The position numbers and the translations under genes are program-made. From assembly GCA_902806595.1 (NCBI GenBank), contig CADCXC010000010.1:1860001-1924000 (forward strand): a stretch of 64,000 bases of DNA. The letters are read 5' to 3'. Within the stretch, counting starts at the first letter, position 1; each line of letters begins with the position of its first letter. Below are positions 24,647-37,266 of this stretch, in pieces. Origin of the DNA: Pyrenopolyporus hunteri. Lineage: Eukaryota > Ascomycota > Sordariomycetes > Xylariales > Hypoxylaceae. The notes below the pieces were generated by a model. It was not told the DNA's origin. It made no database searches and was given only the letters and a program-made list of their open reading frames with translations.

Positions 24647-25742
24647 GCTGGCTACCTACATAGGGAAGAATTAAATAAAGAAAAAAGGAAGAAAGAAAAA
24701 GGAACTTAAAAGGAGGGATGGGAGGAGGTGACGACGTGTGAATGGATGGACGGATGGGTGGGTTTCTCGCGTACCTACTCGTATATATGTGCGTGGTTGG
24801 GTACCATCCCTTCTTCCTTGCGTCCGGGGAGTTAAAACTGCATATTTTCTTCTAAATCATTGTCCGGGAGTTTAACGGCCTTCTGTGGTTTATTCAAGCA
24901 TATTATTTGGTTTCCCCCTTTTCATTTTCTTCCTCTCATCTCTTCGCTTCGTGTACAAACGGATGAAAAAGCAACACACGAGCATACATTTCTCTCTACC
25001 ACGTTATCGGTGTGATGGTGGTTTTTGAGGTGTATCCGGACAATCCACATCCTATCGCCATCTCAACACCGAAAACTGTGGAAGCTGTCCCGGAGGGGAG
25101 GGAAACGGCCGAGAGAAAGCAAAAACGAAAAAGCCTACTGATGACGACGACGGCGGCTGGAGGCAAGGCGGCAAACTATAGGCCATATGATATAGACCAT
25201 GACGCATCATGCTTAATATATTATACTATAGATCGAATTACTACGTCGTAAATCTCGTTCTAGATTCAGAGGGTTACTATTTGGTCATCCCGTGACCTGA
25301 CTGACTTTTTGTGATATCTAGCCTCCTTTCCTTTCCGACCCATTCCTTTCTTTCGCCCCTTTTATACCTCCCTGGCGCTCCCCAAGACCCCAAGGCCGGT
25401 AGTGACGCACTCGTACTATATTAACCTTCCAATCCTTATTTCTGGGTAGTACTTAATAGCCCCGTCCTGAGTGTTGTTTGAAGGCAAACTCCCGTATTGG
25501 TGCGAAGTTGCAATTGATTAAAGGAGGTTTATAGCTGTTCTACAGCTACCGGTCGTGTGGGTGGGACAGGGGTCTATGTTACTCCTCGGACAAAGAACTG
25601 AGCAACTCAATATGGAATTTATTCTAATAGAAGCGCCCTCTATTTTAGATTGATAGGTAGACCAACTTGGATACGAGATCCCGATCTCTGGGAACTCTTA
25701 TATGCCAGCAGCCCCAAGATATAATTCCCGAGATGCATAGAG
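24647..25742. other. Convergent 3' flanks of RCF2 and kelch gene
   Basis: This 1.1-kb stretch between two convergent genes begins with an A/G-rich tract at 24660-24720 typical of a 3' UTR. No protein-like ORF, RNA gene or repeat of note was seen. Confidence 0.5.
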
Positions 25743-27290
25743 CTATACTTCGATGGTAAAGTGGCTGATCTGCGAGTAATACGCATGAACGGCCAATTCG
25801 AGGATCCACACGTCGCTAAATACCTCGCTGCCGTCGAAACCGCCAACGACGATGAGCCGGCTGTCGTGGAGCACGGTGCCGTGATACCCGCGGCCGCTGG
25901 GCGGAAGGCCGTATACTTTCCTCTTATCCCAAGTCATGGTGACGAGGTTGAGTAGGAGCACATCGTTAGAGTACTCGTTGCCGTCGTGGCCGCCAACCAC
26001 GAATAAGTACGAGCCTACGATCGTCGATGTATGCGATAACCGCCGGAACGTCACGGGAATGTTGACCGCTTTCCAGCCATGCGTATCTACGTCGTACACC
26101 CACACGTCGTTGAAGCACTCGCCGCCGTCCGACCCTCCGTAGATAATTAGCTTGCTGCCTACCATGTTGGCCGTGTGGTACCCGCGTGCTTTGGGCCGGG
26201 TGGTGTCCCGAGTTGGCGTGCTTCCATTCGCTGAGTTGGACGTAGAAGGCCCCGATACCATCTTCCAGCTCATCTTGTTCACGTCCGTCACGTCGAGCCG
26301 CCAGATGTCATTCAGAGCACGTATGCCGTCTCCACCCCCGAACATATAAATGCCATTTTTGTATAGGCAAGCAGTGTGTGCTCGCCGTGCGCTCGGCGTC
26401 CGGTCACCCACTATCCGGGGTCGATGCCATCGAAAGTTTACCGTGTCCAGCACGTACACGTCGTTGTAATAAGCTGGGCCGTCTCCGCCGCCGAATACCA
26501 CTAGCTTCTTGCCCACGGCCGTGCATGTCATGGCGCGCAATGGGACGGGAATTTCGCCCGTTACGTATGGACTACTCCAGTGGAAAGAGTCGGCATCCAG
26601 GACGTATAGCTCGTTGAAGCAAGCGCGTGAGTCGCAACCTCCGAACACGTATACGTTGCTCCCTACCAGCGTGGTCGTGTGCGCGCGGAGGGGTGTATGA
26701 GGTGCCCCAGAGACCGGCGCTCGCGACCAGTACATGCCTGATGAGGGTGCGGCGGGTACGTCGGATGCTGTTTTGGGATCCTGGAGGGGTGGGAAGGGAA
26801 CATGGGGTCCACGTGGCCGAGAAGGGGCGGAGGCCTTACGAGACCCCCCGGATGTCCTTGTTGAGCTCGTGGTCGCGGCCTGGCCCGCGATGGCGGAGGT
26901 CGAGCGCATGGCTGTCGGTGCTCGCGCATCGCCGTCCGGGTTAGAAGATCCGGCCTGCGGATCGGGCGGAACGGGAGCGTTATAGTCCCCATGACGCCGG
27001 AGGGTAAGGGTGGGGATAGGCGTTGGGTTCGACTGGGGTGGCGGCGAGGTGTACGTGGGTTTAGAGACGGATTGCGAACGCGTACGTATCGAGGGTTCCG
27101 AGGTCTTACGTCTACTCGTAGAACCTCCTTGGCTCTTGGATGAGAGATGGCCTGGTGTGTGACTTCGGGTGGGGGGAACGACTCGGTCTATGGTCTCGTT
27201 TGCGCTGTCGCCGTCGGCGGAGGAGGTGGCGATCTTCTGGGATCGGACCGTCTTCGACTTTTGGCTAGGCGATCGCGGGTTCTCAGACAT
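25743..27290 (-). CDS. Six-repeat kelch beta-propeller protein
   Basis: The single exon encodes 515 aa from the ATG at 27290 (MSENPRSPSQKS). The open frame extends slightly upstream but only through a TTG, so the ATG is preferred. Residues 1 to about 180 are disordered and rich in Ser, Thr, Pro and Arg. Six kelch repeats follow, each with a GG pair and a downstream Trp or aromatic: VYVFGGCDSRACFNELYVLD, LVVFGGGDGPAYYNDVYVLD, IYMFGGGDGIRALNDIWRLD, LIIYGGSDGGECFNDVWVYD, LFVVGGHDGNEYSNDVLLLN and LIVVGGFDGSEVFSDVWILE. Together they would close a six-bladed propeller. No BTB, coiled coil or enzyme domain is present, so a scaffold or adaptor role such as in polarity complexes (Tea1 type) is only a guess. 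The protein ends SHFTIEV. Confidence 0.85.
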   Translation of the reverse strand: MSENPRSPSQKSKTVRSQKIATSSADGDSANETIDRVVPPTRSHTPGHLSSKSQGGSTSRRKTSEPSIRTRSQSVSKPTYTSPPPQSNPTPIPTLTLRRHGDYNAPVPPDPQAGSSNPDGDARAPTAMRSTSAIAGQAATTSSTRTSGGSRKASAPSRPRGPHVPFPPLQDPKTASDVPAAPSSGMYWSRAPVSGAPHTPLRAHTTTLVGSNVYVFGGCDSRACFNELYVLDADSFHWSSPYVTGEIPVPLRAMTCTAVGKKLVVFGGGDGPAYYNDVYVLDTVNFRWHRPRIVGDRTPSARRAHTACLYKNGIYMFGGGDGIRALNDIWRLDVTDVNKMSWKMVSGPSTSNSANGSTPTRDTTRPKARGYHTANMVGSKLIIYGGSDGGECFNDVWVYDVDTHGWKAVNIPVTFRRLSHTSTIVGSYLFVVGGHDGNEYSNDVLLLNLVTMTWDKRKVYGLPPSGRGYHGTVLHDSRLIVVGGFDGSEVFSDVWILELAVHAYYSQISHFTIEV

Positions 27291-29573
27291 GGTTTCGTCG
27301 ACAGAAAACCCTGGGCTCGAAGAACATGGCCTACACTCAACATCCAAATTCGGGGGTACTCTCCGAGTCTCGACCAGCCAAAATACGTCACTCGGTCAAT
27401 TGGCAGAACCTATCCACCTAGCCTAGTGTCTCGGTAGTCGATAGGGGAATCGCGCAAGGGCATGGGGGGGCCTAATTATGTGGGATTTAGGGCATCGAGC
27501 GGGAGGCTGCAGTTTTATGGCGATCTGGCAAGTTTTGGACTGAAAAGGGGGTTTATTTTGACCCCGACGAATGCTTCAAGACTACCTTATGTATAGGCAA
27601 TGAGAGATGGGCGAAGGAGGTATTATCGGTATGGATTCCGATGACTAGGGTGATGATAGACTAGAGAACGGACCTAGCACTAAAGGGTTCAAGGTTGAGG
27701 AGTTGTCGACAGGCCACGCAGAACTCCCGTTGCTTCACCAGCCCCTGCATGAAATTGGGCACTTTTCTAGAATGAGAAGATGAAGCAAAGCAAAAGTGGT
27801 TTGACAAGTCGGAAACTTTTCGAGCGAATGGGTTGCGACTTCAGCCAATCCCACGCCTTCCCCCGCGCCTTGGCCAGCTACGTACCTACCCTACCAACCC
27901 ACCCAGGTACCTACCTGAACTCCTTACCTCGCCTACCCACCTTCCATACCTTAGCATACCTTAGGGCTACACTTGCGTACGCTACCATTGCCTAGGTAGG
28001 TACGTATGGTAGTTGCGCTTTCTGCGCTGGACCTGTAACGGTTGACGATAACGACACTACTTGAGGCTACGTAGCTTGGGCCTGCGACGCACCTTTTCCA
28101 TGGTACAGGGATGTTAGGTAATTTTGAAGTGTAAGTATTATTGAGTATCTGCGTGCCACGACACAGCTACGGTAGTAGCACGGTCGATTCAGAAGCCGCA
28201 TCCCACCTCTGTTCAGTCCCTGCATCACGCAGTCATACCGTTCGGTACCTGACCTGAGATTTTTATGTTTACCATATTCCCCTATTCATACCCATCCTTA
28301 GGTATCTACCAACCTATATACACGTATTGTGACACGGCGTACTGAAGCATCCAGACTTCTCAATTGCAAGCTAGGAACTCGTATATATACGTACATTCAC
28401 ATGCAAACTATCGTCAATGAATAAATAGGTAGCTATATGGGTGGCTATCTTAAACTGTCTGGTTCGATATCTTCCTAAATATAGGAGCATTTATGATTTC
28501 ATCAACATGCAGACACAATCCTCTAACCAGATCCGCCCGGATGTAACACAGCTCAAGCGGCGAAGAGGCTCTCTCACCCGCGCCACATAGCTACAGTGTA
28601 CCATCCGGCTACGTCTACGTACGTATATACCAGCATGGGACCGGCAGAGGGTGGACAACGCAACACATCAGTTTCATATCATCTGACCTTCTAGAATGTG
28701 TTCCTACGCATTAATGTTCCATGGTATTTATATCAGTATGGCGCGGAGATTCTAACTGGATGACTTACGAACACAAACATCGAACGTAGTACGTATGAAA
28801 ATGGGGGTACAATCTGTTAGCAACAATGCCCATCCTTCACCCAGCCACCTCTTACGTACAAAGTAAGAGAAAGTCTTATTCTCGTGACCCGTTCAGAATC
28901 AATAGGGGTTGTTCCCGGAGCTAATCATCCATTTCCCTATACCGAGGAACTATATTCCATAGATATGTCCTGGATAACGGTTGAGTCATTGGTGAAATAG
29001 TTTGTTAGTCATGTATATGTGGTGTAAGGACTGCCAAATTAAAGTGAAAGAAGCTGCGAAAGAATGAAGAGAATAGACTCCTGTTTGAGGAACGTGGTAA
29101 GCAAGACCAAGCAATCCCATCGTCTGGCTATTACACCTAGGTACTTAAGTTGGTTTACGAAAGGAGTTGTGCAATTGAAGCTGTATAGTATGAATCTATG
29201 AATTTAGAGATAAATATGTGGGTATTTTAGGCTCAGCTTTTTGACGCTTCCTAGGCCCCTACAGTATATTCTTTCCCCTAGAAGCCTTTCTGGACCAGCC
29301 TATAGGAGGTACTACGGACCCGTCTAAATTGGCTGGCGGGTACTTCAGTACCTAACTACCTACCTGCATGTGCCTACCCGAACTTGAGGTTACCTAAACA
29401 ATCTCAACAGCGGGGCCGCCGCCAATAAAAACAGGGGGCACTATGTAGGTAGGTACGTAGGTACTTAGGTACCTACCGCGATAACTTTAGTACAAATGCA
29501 AGTTCGACACGCGAAAATATTCATCAAGCAAAAATTTACAACGATTTCATCTCGCTGAGGCCGGTTTTTTGAA
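27291..29573. promoter_or_regulatory. Divergent intergenic region, kelch gene / DUS3
   Basis: This 2.3-kb stretch separates two divergent genes. TACCT/AGGTA units cluster at 27880-28010 and again at 29340-29480, immediately upstream of DUS3. No protein-like ORF or RNA gene was seen between them. Confidence 0.5.
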
Positions 29574-31886
29574 ATGGCGGAAGGTGAATCTACCGAAGAC
29601 TCCAAGGCCCCCGGAGTCATGGCTTGCTCGGGAGAATCCTCAAAACATGCCGCCAATGGCCATGCGCATCCCGTCGAGGGCGACGGTCCTGCGTCTAAGA
29701 GGCAAAAGCTCGGTCACGAAGAGACGAGACAGGAGAGCCGACCAACACAACCGAGAGACAGGATTCGAGGTGTTGCGCCCGTAAAGGCAGAGTACGTTTG
29801 TGCTTAGTATTATCGTGATGATCTTTACCTGAAATTAACAACCCTTGCTAGATATCTCATCTCTGCTGAGGCTCACGCCAAGATCATAGATGACGACGCA
29901 GCAGAGGCATCAATTGCTGCCAATGACCCCGTTAATGGCAAGCCAGATCCTCGAGATGGCGATGGCAAGAAAGGAAAGAACCGGAAGAAGCAAGGCGGCC
30001 AGAATCAGAACCGCAACTATGGCCACTTCGAGGATGCCTTTCGCCTGTGCAACAGCGTCACTTACTCCAACGAATTCTCACCCAAGCCTTGCAAATTTGG
30101 CGATAGGTGCAATCTGTCTCACGACTTACGCAAGTATCTCAAGGAGGGACGGCGTCCGGACCTAGACACTCTTGATGGCAAGTGTCCCGTCTTTGAGAAG
30201 TACGGCAGATGCATTTCCGGATGGAAATGCCGGTTCGTGAAGAGCCATTCCAAAGAAATCGAGAGGGAAGATGGGCAGAAAGAGCTTGTCCTCCTTCAGG
30301 GTTCCGATTCTATGGAGACTGATGAAGACCCCGACCAACGGCCAGGCGTTGTTAACGTCGTATCTACCGATACTAAGTGGGATCTAGCTAGAAGGAAGGT
30401 CACATTCGAGAAATCCGAGCCGTATATTAAATGGCTAGAAAAAGATACGGAGATCACGAGAAAGTTCCACAACCTAGCAAAGAAGCAAGAGGGTGACGAA
30501 ACAGCAGTCAAGGGTAGGGAAGAACTGAGAGCCCAATTCACGGATCCGCCGCTCAAGCCCTCAGAGAAGCGAAAGGTTTATTTTGGGAAAGAGACACCCG
30601 TGCTAGCTCCCCTGACTACGCAAGGCAATCTACCATTCCGACGACTATGCGTTGAATTGGGAGCTCAGGTTACCTATTCAGAAATGGCCATGGGAATGCC
30701 GCTCGTCCAGGGCCAGAAAGGCGAATGGGCGCTTATGAAGGCCCACGAGTCGGAGACTGTACCCCCTCGATTCACTCCCGAGCCTGGATCAGTTGTAAAG
30801 GGCTATGACAATTCGAAAGACCTCAAATTTGGTGCACAAATTTCGGGTAATCAACCGTGGGTGGTGATGAAAGCTACGGAGGCTCTGACCCGATTCCTGC
30901 CCCACCTCCGAGTAGTAGACCTGAACTGCGGATGTCCCATCGATCTGGTATTTGAGTCGGGTGCCGGTTCTGGCCTTCTTGACACGCCTAGTAAGCTGGA
31001 GAAGATGGTCCGAGGCATGAATGTCGTGTCTGGGGAAGTGCCTATCACGGCCAAGCTGCGTACGGGAGTTCGAGACGGGAAGCCGACGGCAGACAGACTC
31101 ATCGAAAGGCTTGCTTTCGGGGGTCACGATACGCGAGATAGGCTCGGGGCACCCGGTTGCGCGGCCATCACGCTGCACGGACGGAGCAGACAGCAGCGGT
31201 ATACGAAGAGCGCCAACTGGTCTTACATTGCCGAATGCGCCGCCTTGATTAAATCGTATAAGGCCAAGAAGGACGAGCTAACGGATACCGCCAAGGAACC
31301 GGATCAGAGCACCCAAGCGAACTCAGCCGACGGCAAGGTGTACTTCATTGGCAACGGGGACTGCTATTCGCATGTGGATTACTTCGACCATATCGACAAC
31401 GCCGGCGTTGATACTGTCATGATTGCGCGTGGCGCTATGGTCAAGCCGTGGATCTTCGAAGAGATCGAGAAAGGGCAATATCTAGATAAGTCGGCATCCG
31501 AGAGGCTAGGTTATATCGAGAAGTTTGTGCGTTATGGGCTGGAGGCTTGGGGCACTGATGAGTTAGGCCTCGGCTTCACGAGGCGATTCCTGCTGGAGTG
31601 GCTAAGCTTCACACACCGATACGTGCCGGTTGGCATCCTGGAGCACCTGCCGCCTAGCCTTAATGATCGGCCACCGCGATATAGGGGCCGGAACGACCTT
31701 GAGACTCTTCTAGCCAGTGATAACTATAAGGATTGGATTAAGATCAGGTATGTCTTACTTTCCCCCCTTTTCTCAATATCGGCTGACATGAGAGGTAGCG
31801 AGATGTTCCTTGGCCCTGCTCACCCAAGCTTCAAGTTCCAGCCGAAGCATAAGTCTAATAGTTACGAGATTGAGGCAGAGGGGTGA
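29574..31886 (+). CDS. DUS3: tRNA-dihydrouridine(47) synthase, Dus3
   Basis: Dus3 reduces uridine 47 in the variable loop of cytoplasmic tRNAs, using FMN and NAD(P)H. Exons are 29574-29791, 29852-31747 and 31799-31886, giving 733 aa. The N-terminus is polar. Two CCCH-type zinc motifs follow (CKFGDRCNLSHD and CPVFEKYGRCISGWKC..H), which are specific to Dus3 among Dus enzymes. The FMN-binding barrel begins at VLAPLTTQGNLPFRRL. The catalytic cysteine is C434 in LNCGCPIDL. ITAKLRTGVRDG, ITLHGRSRQQRYTK and IGNGDCYS are the expected phosphate- and FMN-contact segments. The last intron is a multiple of three and open, so reading through it gives a plausible but wrong protein; removing it restores KISEMFLGPAHPSF, as in other Dus3 proteins. 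Identity is very confident. Confidence 0.94.
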
Positions 31887-32518
31887 ACTGGAAATATATT
31901 CCAAGCCATATGCAGTTACTACATACTGGCCGAGATATTGGACAGCATGCTTAGGTATTCTTGTTAGCTTTGCTAGAAGATAACACGAGATATGATATGG
32001 CCAGGCCTGCCACACGTTTTGTTGCATAGACACTTTAGGTAGATTGTGAATGTGGCACCATAACACGCGGCCGGTGGCTTCACCTCACAATAGGCCAGAT
32101 CTCGGTTTCACGGCCTAGGCAGCTAGGCAGAAGCAGGCCGAGGGATCACGATGAGGGCAATAAAATAATTGCAGGAGTCCGGACACATCCTTAATGTTCC
32201 TTCCTAGTTGGCAGATGTGACTATAGGAGTATTCGCATTAGGCTGAAGATATTTGCTATTTTCTCGTGATATCTCAAAGTATTTAAGATATAAAACTAGA
32301 AGATAGAAATTGTAATACGGGTGTGTTGACTTGAAGAGATTGGTGCTGTTTAGGTAAGCTAGCGGACCTTGTATAGGTACCTACCTAGGTACCTAGGTAT
32401 GTAACTATAGGTGATTTAGTGCGGTTATTAATGTAACTGCGACGTCATTTACTCCCTTGTAAGGGCTGACGTAGTTAACTTCCAAGCTTAATATAACTTA
32501 ATAAGATCATATTTATTA
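31887..32518. other. Flank between DUS3 and the RIP-mutated element
   Basis: This is the DUS3 3' flank. A dense AGGTACCTACCTAGGTACC run lies near 32375-32400. The sequence becomes AT-richer toward the transposon boundary. No gene was seen. Confidence 0.5.
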
Positions 32519-34082
32519 ACAGTGGGGCGTTAAAACGTTAAACATTAAATTTATTAAAATAAGTTAATATATATTATTTTATATAAATTAATATATAAAA
32601 ATATAAAATAAAATTTTATTTATATCGTTTATTTTTTTAATTATTAAAATAATAAAAAATATTTTAAAAGTTATAAAAATATTTTAACTTTAATTTTAAA
32701 AATTAAAAAAATTTTTTATTTTATTTTAAAATTATTAAAAATTAAATTAAATTATTAATATAAATTTAAAAAATTAAATCGATTAAATTATTTATTAATT
32801 TTTTAAAAATATTACTTTTAAATTAATAAATTTCGATAAAATAATATAACGTTAAAATAACTTTTATTTTAATACGTCGTTATATATTAATAAAATTTTA
32901 AAAAAACTTTCGAATAAAAATATAAATAAATTACGTTATTCGAAACGATTTTAAATAATTAAAAATAATTAAATTAATATATAATTTATTTATCGTTATT
33001 ATTTTAAATTAATTATTAAAAAAATTACGAAATATATTAATTTTAATTATAATTAAATTCGATATATTTTTAAAAATTTATTTATATTTAAAAAAAAAAT
33101 CCTTAAAAATTATATAATTATATTAAATAATAAAAAAATAACTTTTAATAAATTTTTATAAATTAATCGATAATATCGTTATATATTATAAAATAATTTA
33201 CGATTATTAATATTTAAAATAATTTATTACGATATTATTATCGTCGATTATATAATATAAAAAATAAAATTCGATCGTAAAATTCGAAATCGTATAAAAT
33301 TACTTTTAATTAATAAAAACTTCGAATATAAAATATTATTTTACGAAAAATAATTTAAAATTTAATTAACGTTAAAAAATTAATTAATTAAAAATTTCGT
33401 ATTTAATAATAAAATATTTTATACGAATTAATTTTACTTTTATCGATATATTATAATTTACGAATATAAAAATAAAATTACCTTCGAAATATTACGAAAT
33501 TAAAGTTTTTATAAATAAATATTTTAAAATTATTTTTAAAATAATCGTAAAAACCTTTATTTTATATAATCAAAAAACGAAAAAAAAATTAATTTCGAAA
33601 AATATTATCGATATATATTATTATTTATACGAAAATTTTTAAATAACCTTTTATATTTTACGATATTTTAATATAATAACGTATCGATATATACGATTTA
33701 ATTAATAATATAATATATAAATCGATTAAAAATATACGTTATAAAATAACTTTCGAATAATTTTAATTTAAACTTTATAAAATACATATAAATATAAATA
33801 AAAAATTAATTAAATATATATTATAATTTCGAATTTTTAAATACGATATAATTAAAAAAAATTTTTATAATTATTTAATATATAATTTTTAAAAATTTAT
33901 TTAAATTATTATCGTTATTAATATATAAAAAAATTCGAAAATATTATAATATTAATAATAAATAAATACAATAATTAAATAATTAAATAATAAAGGTATT
34001 TTTACATATAAATTTATATGAAGTAGTATATATTAACCCTTTTAAATATAACTTAATGCCTTATTACCTTACGCCCCACTGT
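32519..34082. mobile_element. RIP-degraded Tc1/mariner-type DNA transposon
   Basis: The 1564-bp element is bounded by the perfect 12-bp inverted repeats ACAGTGGGGCGT (32519-32530) and ACGCCCCACTGT (34071-34082). A TA dinucleotide flanks each end (32517-32518 and 34083-34084), the target duplication of the Tc1/mariner superfamily. The inverted repeats appear to continue imperfectly for another 25-30 nt (shared CATTAA). The size suits a single-ORF transposase element. The interior is almost pure A/T with scattered CpG, and no frame is readable. CpA and TpG are absent over about 1 kb, the mark of repeat-induced point mutation. The composition changes abruptly at both ends. Subfamily cannot be read from the interior. 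Confidence 0.85.
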
Positions 34083-34084
34083 TA

Positions 34085-34548
34085 ACAAACATGATCCTGC
34101 TGGGTCATAGATACCTGTTACCTATCCTACCTTCAGCCCCACCAAACAGTTGACAAGCACTTAACCAGCTCCGTCAGCTCTCTGGTAACAACCGCCGACA
34201 GCTCGTGAAACAAGGCCACATTTCCGACTTTTGCACTTTCCTCTCACGCCTTTTTTCCTCGTCACCTTTCGACCTTTTCAACCTCTTCACCTTTTCCACC
34301 TTTTTATAAAGATCCAGCTTCGTTGCACTCAAGACGGCGAAAAAGCCTGCCACCCAATCTCCCTTACCTTCTATACGCCCACCAACCCTCCAACCCCCCA
34401 ACCAATCTACACATCCTCGACGCTCGCTAACTCTCTCATTAATCGACCTGACAACGCATTCGGGCACGACTGGAACAAGCAGCTGAAGTGCCACAACAAC
34501 CAAACCGTTTCCGACATTTCCTATTGAGCAAGCAAGCCACCATCGAAG
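34085..34548 (+). promoter_or_regulatory. Promoter and leader of the BAP31-like gene
   Basis: A pyrimidine-rich stretch (34230-34440) with repeated CCTTTTCCACC and ACCAACCC runs precedes the ATG at 34549. Such C/T tracts are common in fungal 5' leaders. The open frames here are by-products of that composition. Confidence 0.45.
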
Positions 34549-35526
34549 ATGACGCTCTATTACACGCTCGTACGTTCCGCATCTCCCTCTCAACAATTAT
34601 TCCCCGGAACAATCCATAGCATCCCGCATCCCGCGTATTACCGTTGCCCATAATGATGGCGGCCGATTTACTGATGGTGGAAACGCAGGTCTTCGTGCTC
34701 CTCGTAGCCGAGATGTCTCTCTTTATGCTCCTCGTCGTCCCCATGCCTTTCACCTTCCGCCGAAAGATGTTTACGTGAGTCAACTCTCTGCAGAAAAAGA
34801 AAGGAAGAAAGCGAAGCAATGTGCGCGGCCCTGGGGCTTGGCTAACTGCATGTCTGAACCAATAGCTTCCTTTCGGAAAATCCTATCGTGGCCAAGGTCC
34901 AGTATTGGTTGAAGATCACCTTTGTCTTCATCCTCATCCTCTTCCTCGACAGCGTCAACCGCGTCTACCGCGTGCAGCTAGAGCTAGCTGCCGCCACTGA
35001 CTCAAATAAGGGCACTGCGTAGGTCTTCCCATCTCCACCTCCTCGTCATCCCTCATATTCCCCCACTACACTCGTACCCTTTCCAAGACATCCTAAACTC
35101 CACTATCATACATGCCTTACCCACCTACTAACCACACGTCAAAATCACAGCGCGGTGATGGGACACGAGCGTCTAGAAGTGCAAGCACGCAAGTTCTACA
35201 GCCAACGCAACATGTACCTGTGCGGGTTCACGCTGTTCCTCTCGCTGATCCTGAACCGAACGTACACGATGATCCTTGAGGTGCTACGGCTGGAGGAGAA
35301 GGTTAAGCAGTACGAGGGCACGGACCGCAAGACCAAGGAAGCCGAACAGCTGGCTGCTGCGGGTAAGCCCGGCGAGATCGCCCGCCTACGTACCGAGATC
35401 GAAAAGCGCGACCGCGACATCGAGACCCTTAAGAAGCAGGCCGAAGGTCTCTCCCGAGAGTACCACGACCTCTGCGAGAAGTACGGCGAGACCGTTCCCC
35501 CGGCCGGCACGCGTAAGGACAAATAA
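34549..35526 (+). CDS. BAP31/Yet-family ER membrane protein
   Basis: This is an endoplasmic reticulum transmembrane protein of the BAP31 (yeast Yet1/Yet3) family, linked to ER export and quality control of membrane proteins. Four exons (34549-34569, 34689-34774, 34866-35018, 35151-35526) give 211 aa; the first encodes only seven residues. Predicted membrane segments are about 6-26 (YTLVFVLLVAEMSLFMLLVV), 46-64 (ITFVFILILFLDSVN) and 105-122. RRKMFTFLSENPIVAKVQYW after the first segment is typical of the family. NRVYRVQLE follows the second. The C-terminal part, about 130-200, is a charged coiled coil (LRLEEKVKQYEG, RTEIEKRDRDIETLKKQAEG). The tail TRKDK is lysine-rich; a strict KKXX retrieval signal is not present. 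All joins are in phase. Which of the yeast paralogues it matches cannot be settled. Confidence 0.9.
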
Positions 35527-37266
35527 ATCCGGACGGAACGTGGTGCGTGTCAGGCGGCTTAGGATCCGAATCTTAAGTTAAGCAACGACGTGAATTGAGA
35601 GGATGCGTGCGTATGCGGTGTGTCTTTGGGTACGGTCTGCTGCGGTCGGGGTATATATCTACCCTACCTATAGGAGTTTCGGGGTTTCCTAGGACCACCA
35701 CCCAAGCCATGAGACACGATAAGAGTAAAAGAAGGGGGAAACATTGCGAAAGGAAGGAGTTAAGGAAGGAGTTGACGAAAATTATATGCATCAGTGATCG
35801 GTAACGGATCAGCCGGATTATCATACTATACCAGAGCTGTAGCTCGAGCAAGCAGGCATGCATGGATATAGGTTGTTTCATTTCCCTACCCACTTGCGTG
35901 GTACGGCGCGGGTGGCCTAGTTCTGCATAGCAGCTATAGCTAGCCAGGTTATATGCCTTAGGCAAGGCTCTATGAATGCGAAAATGACGTTTTTCTCCCA
36001 TATTGACTTCTTGGCTTTTTGACTTTTAAGTCTGTTTTTCTGGGCGATAGAAGGCGTATAAAGCTGCTTGGATACCGTATGGCCTTGGGATGTCCGTATC
36101 CCACGTTGAGTTTTTCCTACACCGTGACATATCCTCCCGAGAGTGACGAGGGGGTTTCTTAAATGATATATTAGGTATCTGGGTGGTTTAAGCCTGTCTC
36201 TCCTCGCCCCTCCCCAGACACTCTTTGGCTCGTATATTCCGTCTGACCTATGGTATAATTCTACTACTGGGTAGGCATATGATAGTTTTAGTGAATGGTA
36301 AAGCTCTCATAGAATATTTTAAGCTAATCGAGGCCCCAAAACCCGATAACTACGAACAAGAAGACATCAATCCACACTCATAAGCAACGTCAGAACATCG
36401 AATGGCGATTCATATGATAAAAAAAAACATTATAAAATTCAACTACCCTAATACCTAATACCCGATCCCCGATCCCTTGAATTTCCCCAATTTGGTGAGC
36501 CGCGTGGCTTTTTCTTACCGCTTCGTAAAAATGGTGATCGTCGTGAATATATGTATGTTCGTTTTGTTCGTTCGTTTGTTGTTGTTGTCGTCGTGAAACA
36601 GTGCCGCGCATCGAGAGACGCCCGCGTTACCGAACCTAATAGTTATGGTAGGGTAGGTAGTAATAGTATATAATATAACGATAATGATAATGATAATAAG
36701 CAAGACCAGGTCTAGATACCTGGGTAGGTAGCTGCTATCCTCATAAAGTGACCTCCGATACCACAGCGGGTTTTCTTGCTCCTTTCTTTCTTTTCTTTTT
36801 CGTTGTTTTCCTCCTCCCGTTCTCCTCTCCTCGAACTCCACATATTTAGGTATATATCATATAGTAGTAGTCATAAGAATGGAATAAAATATAGTAAAAA
36901 GGCCCCAAGCGCCGCGTGGGTAGGTGGTCCTCATCAGAGAGAAAAAGGGGGGTATCTTCGAAGCGAGGGCCGGAAAGTGAAATGGATAATAATAATAATA
37001 AAAACGAGACATTACTCGGTAAATAGACAGAAATAAACCTCCGTAGATGTGCCCAACCGGCATGGATGTTCAGTTCAGATTGGTTATGGGATGTGACGTG
37101 GCGTGATATGATGATCGGATATTGTATGCGAGAATTTGTGTATATTTCCCATCAAATTATATAGTTTAATGGAAGAAGCCCGAGGGAAGATCATTTGTTT
37201 AGGTACCTAGGTTGGTTAGGTAAGGTAAGGTAGGAACTTAAGAGTATGCCCAGGCTATGATCTTCT
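35527..37266. other. Convergent intergenic region with microsatellites
   Basis: This 1.7-kb stretch separates convergent genes. It holds GATAATGATAATGATAATAA near 36677-36700, an ATA-repeat near 36983-37003, and an AGGTACCTAGGTTGGTTAGGT tract at 37200-37235. No protein-like ORF or RNA gene was seen. Confidence 0.5.

Noticed and set aside
31748..31798. Continuous DUS3 reading without the last intron
   Set aside because: The frame stays open, but removing the GTATGT..TAG intron restores the conserved KISEMFLGP segment.
32519..34082. AT-rich interval as a centromere or mitochondrial insertion
   Set aside because: It is only 1.56 kb, sharply bounded by inverted repeats and a TA duplication, and lacks CpA/TpG, all better explained by a RIP-mutated transposon.
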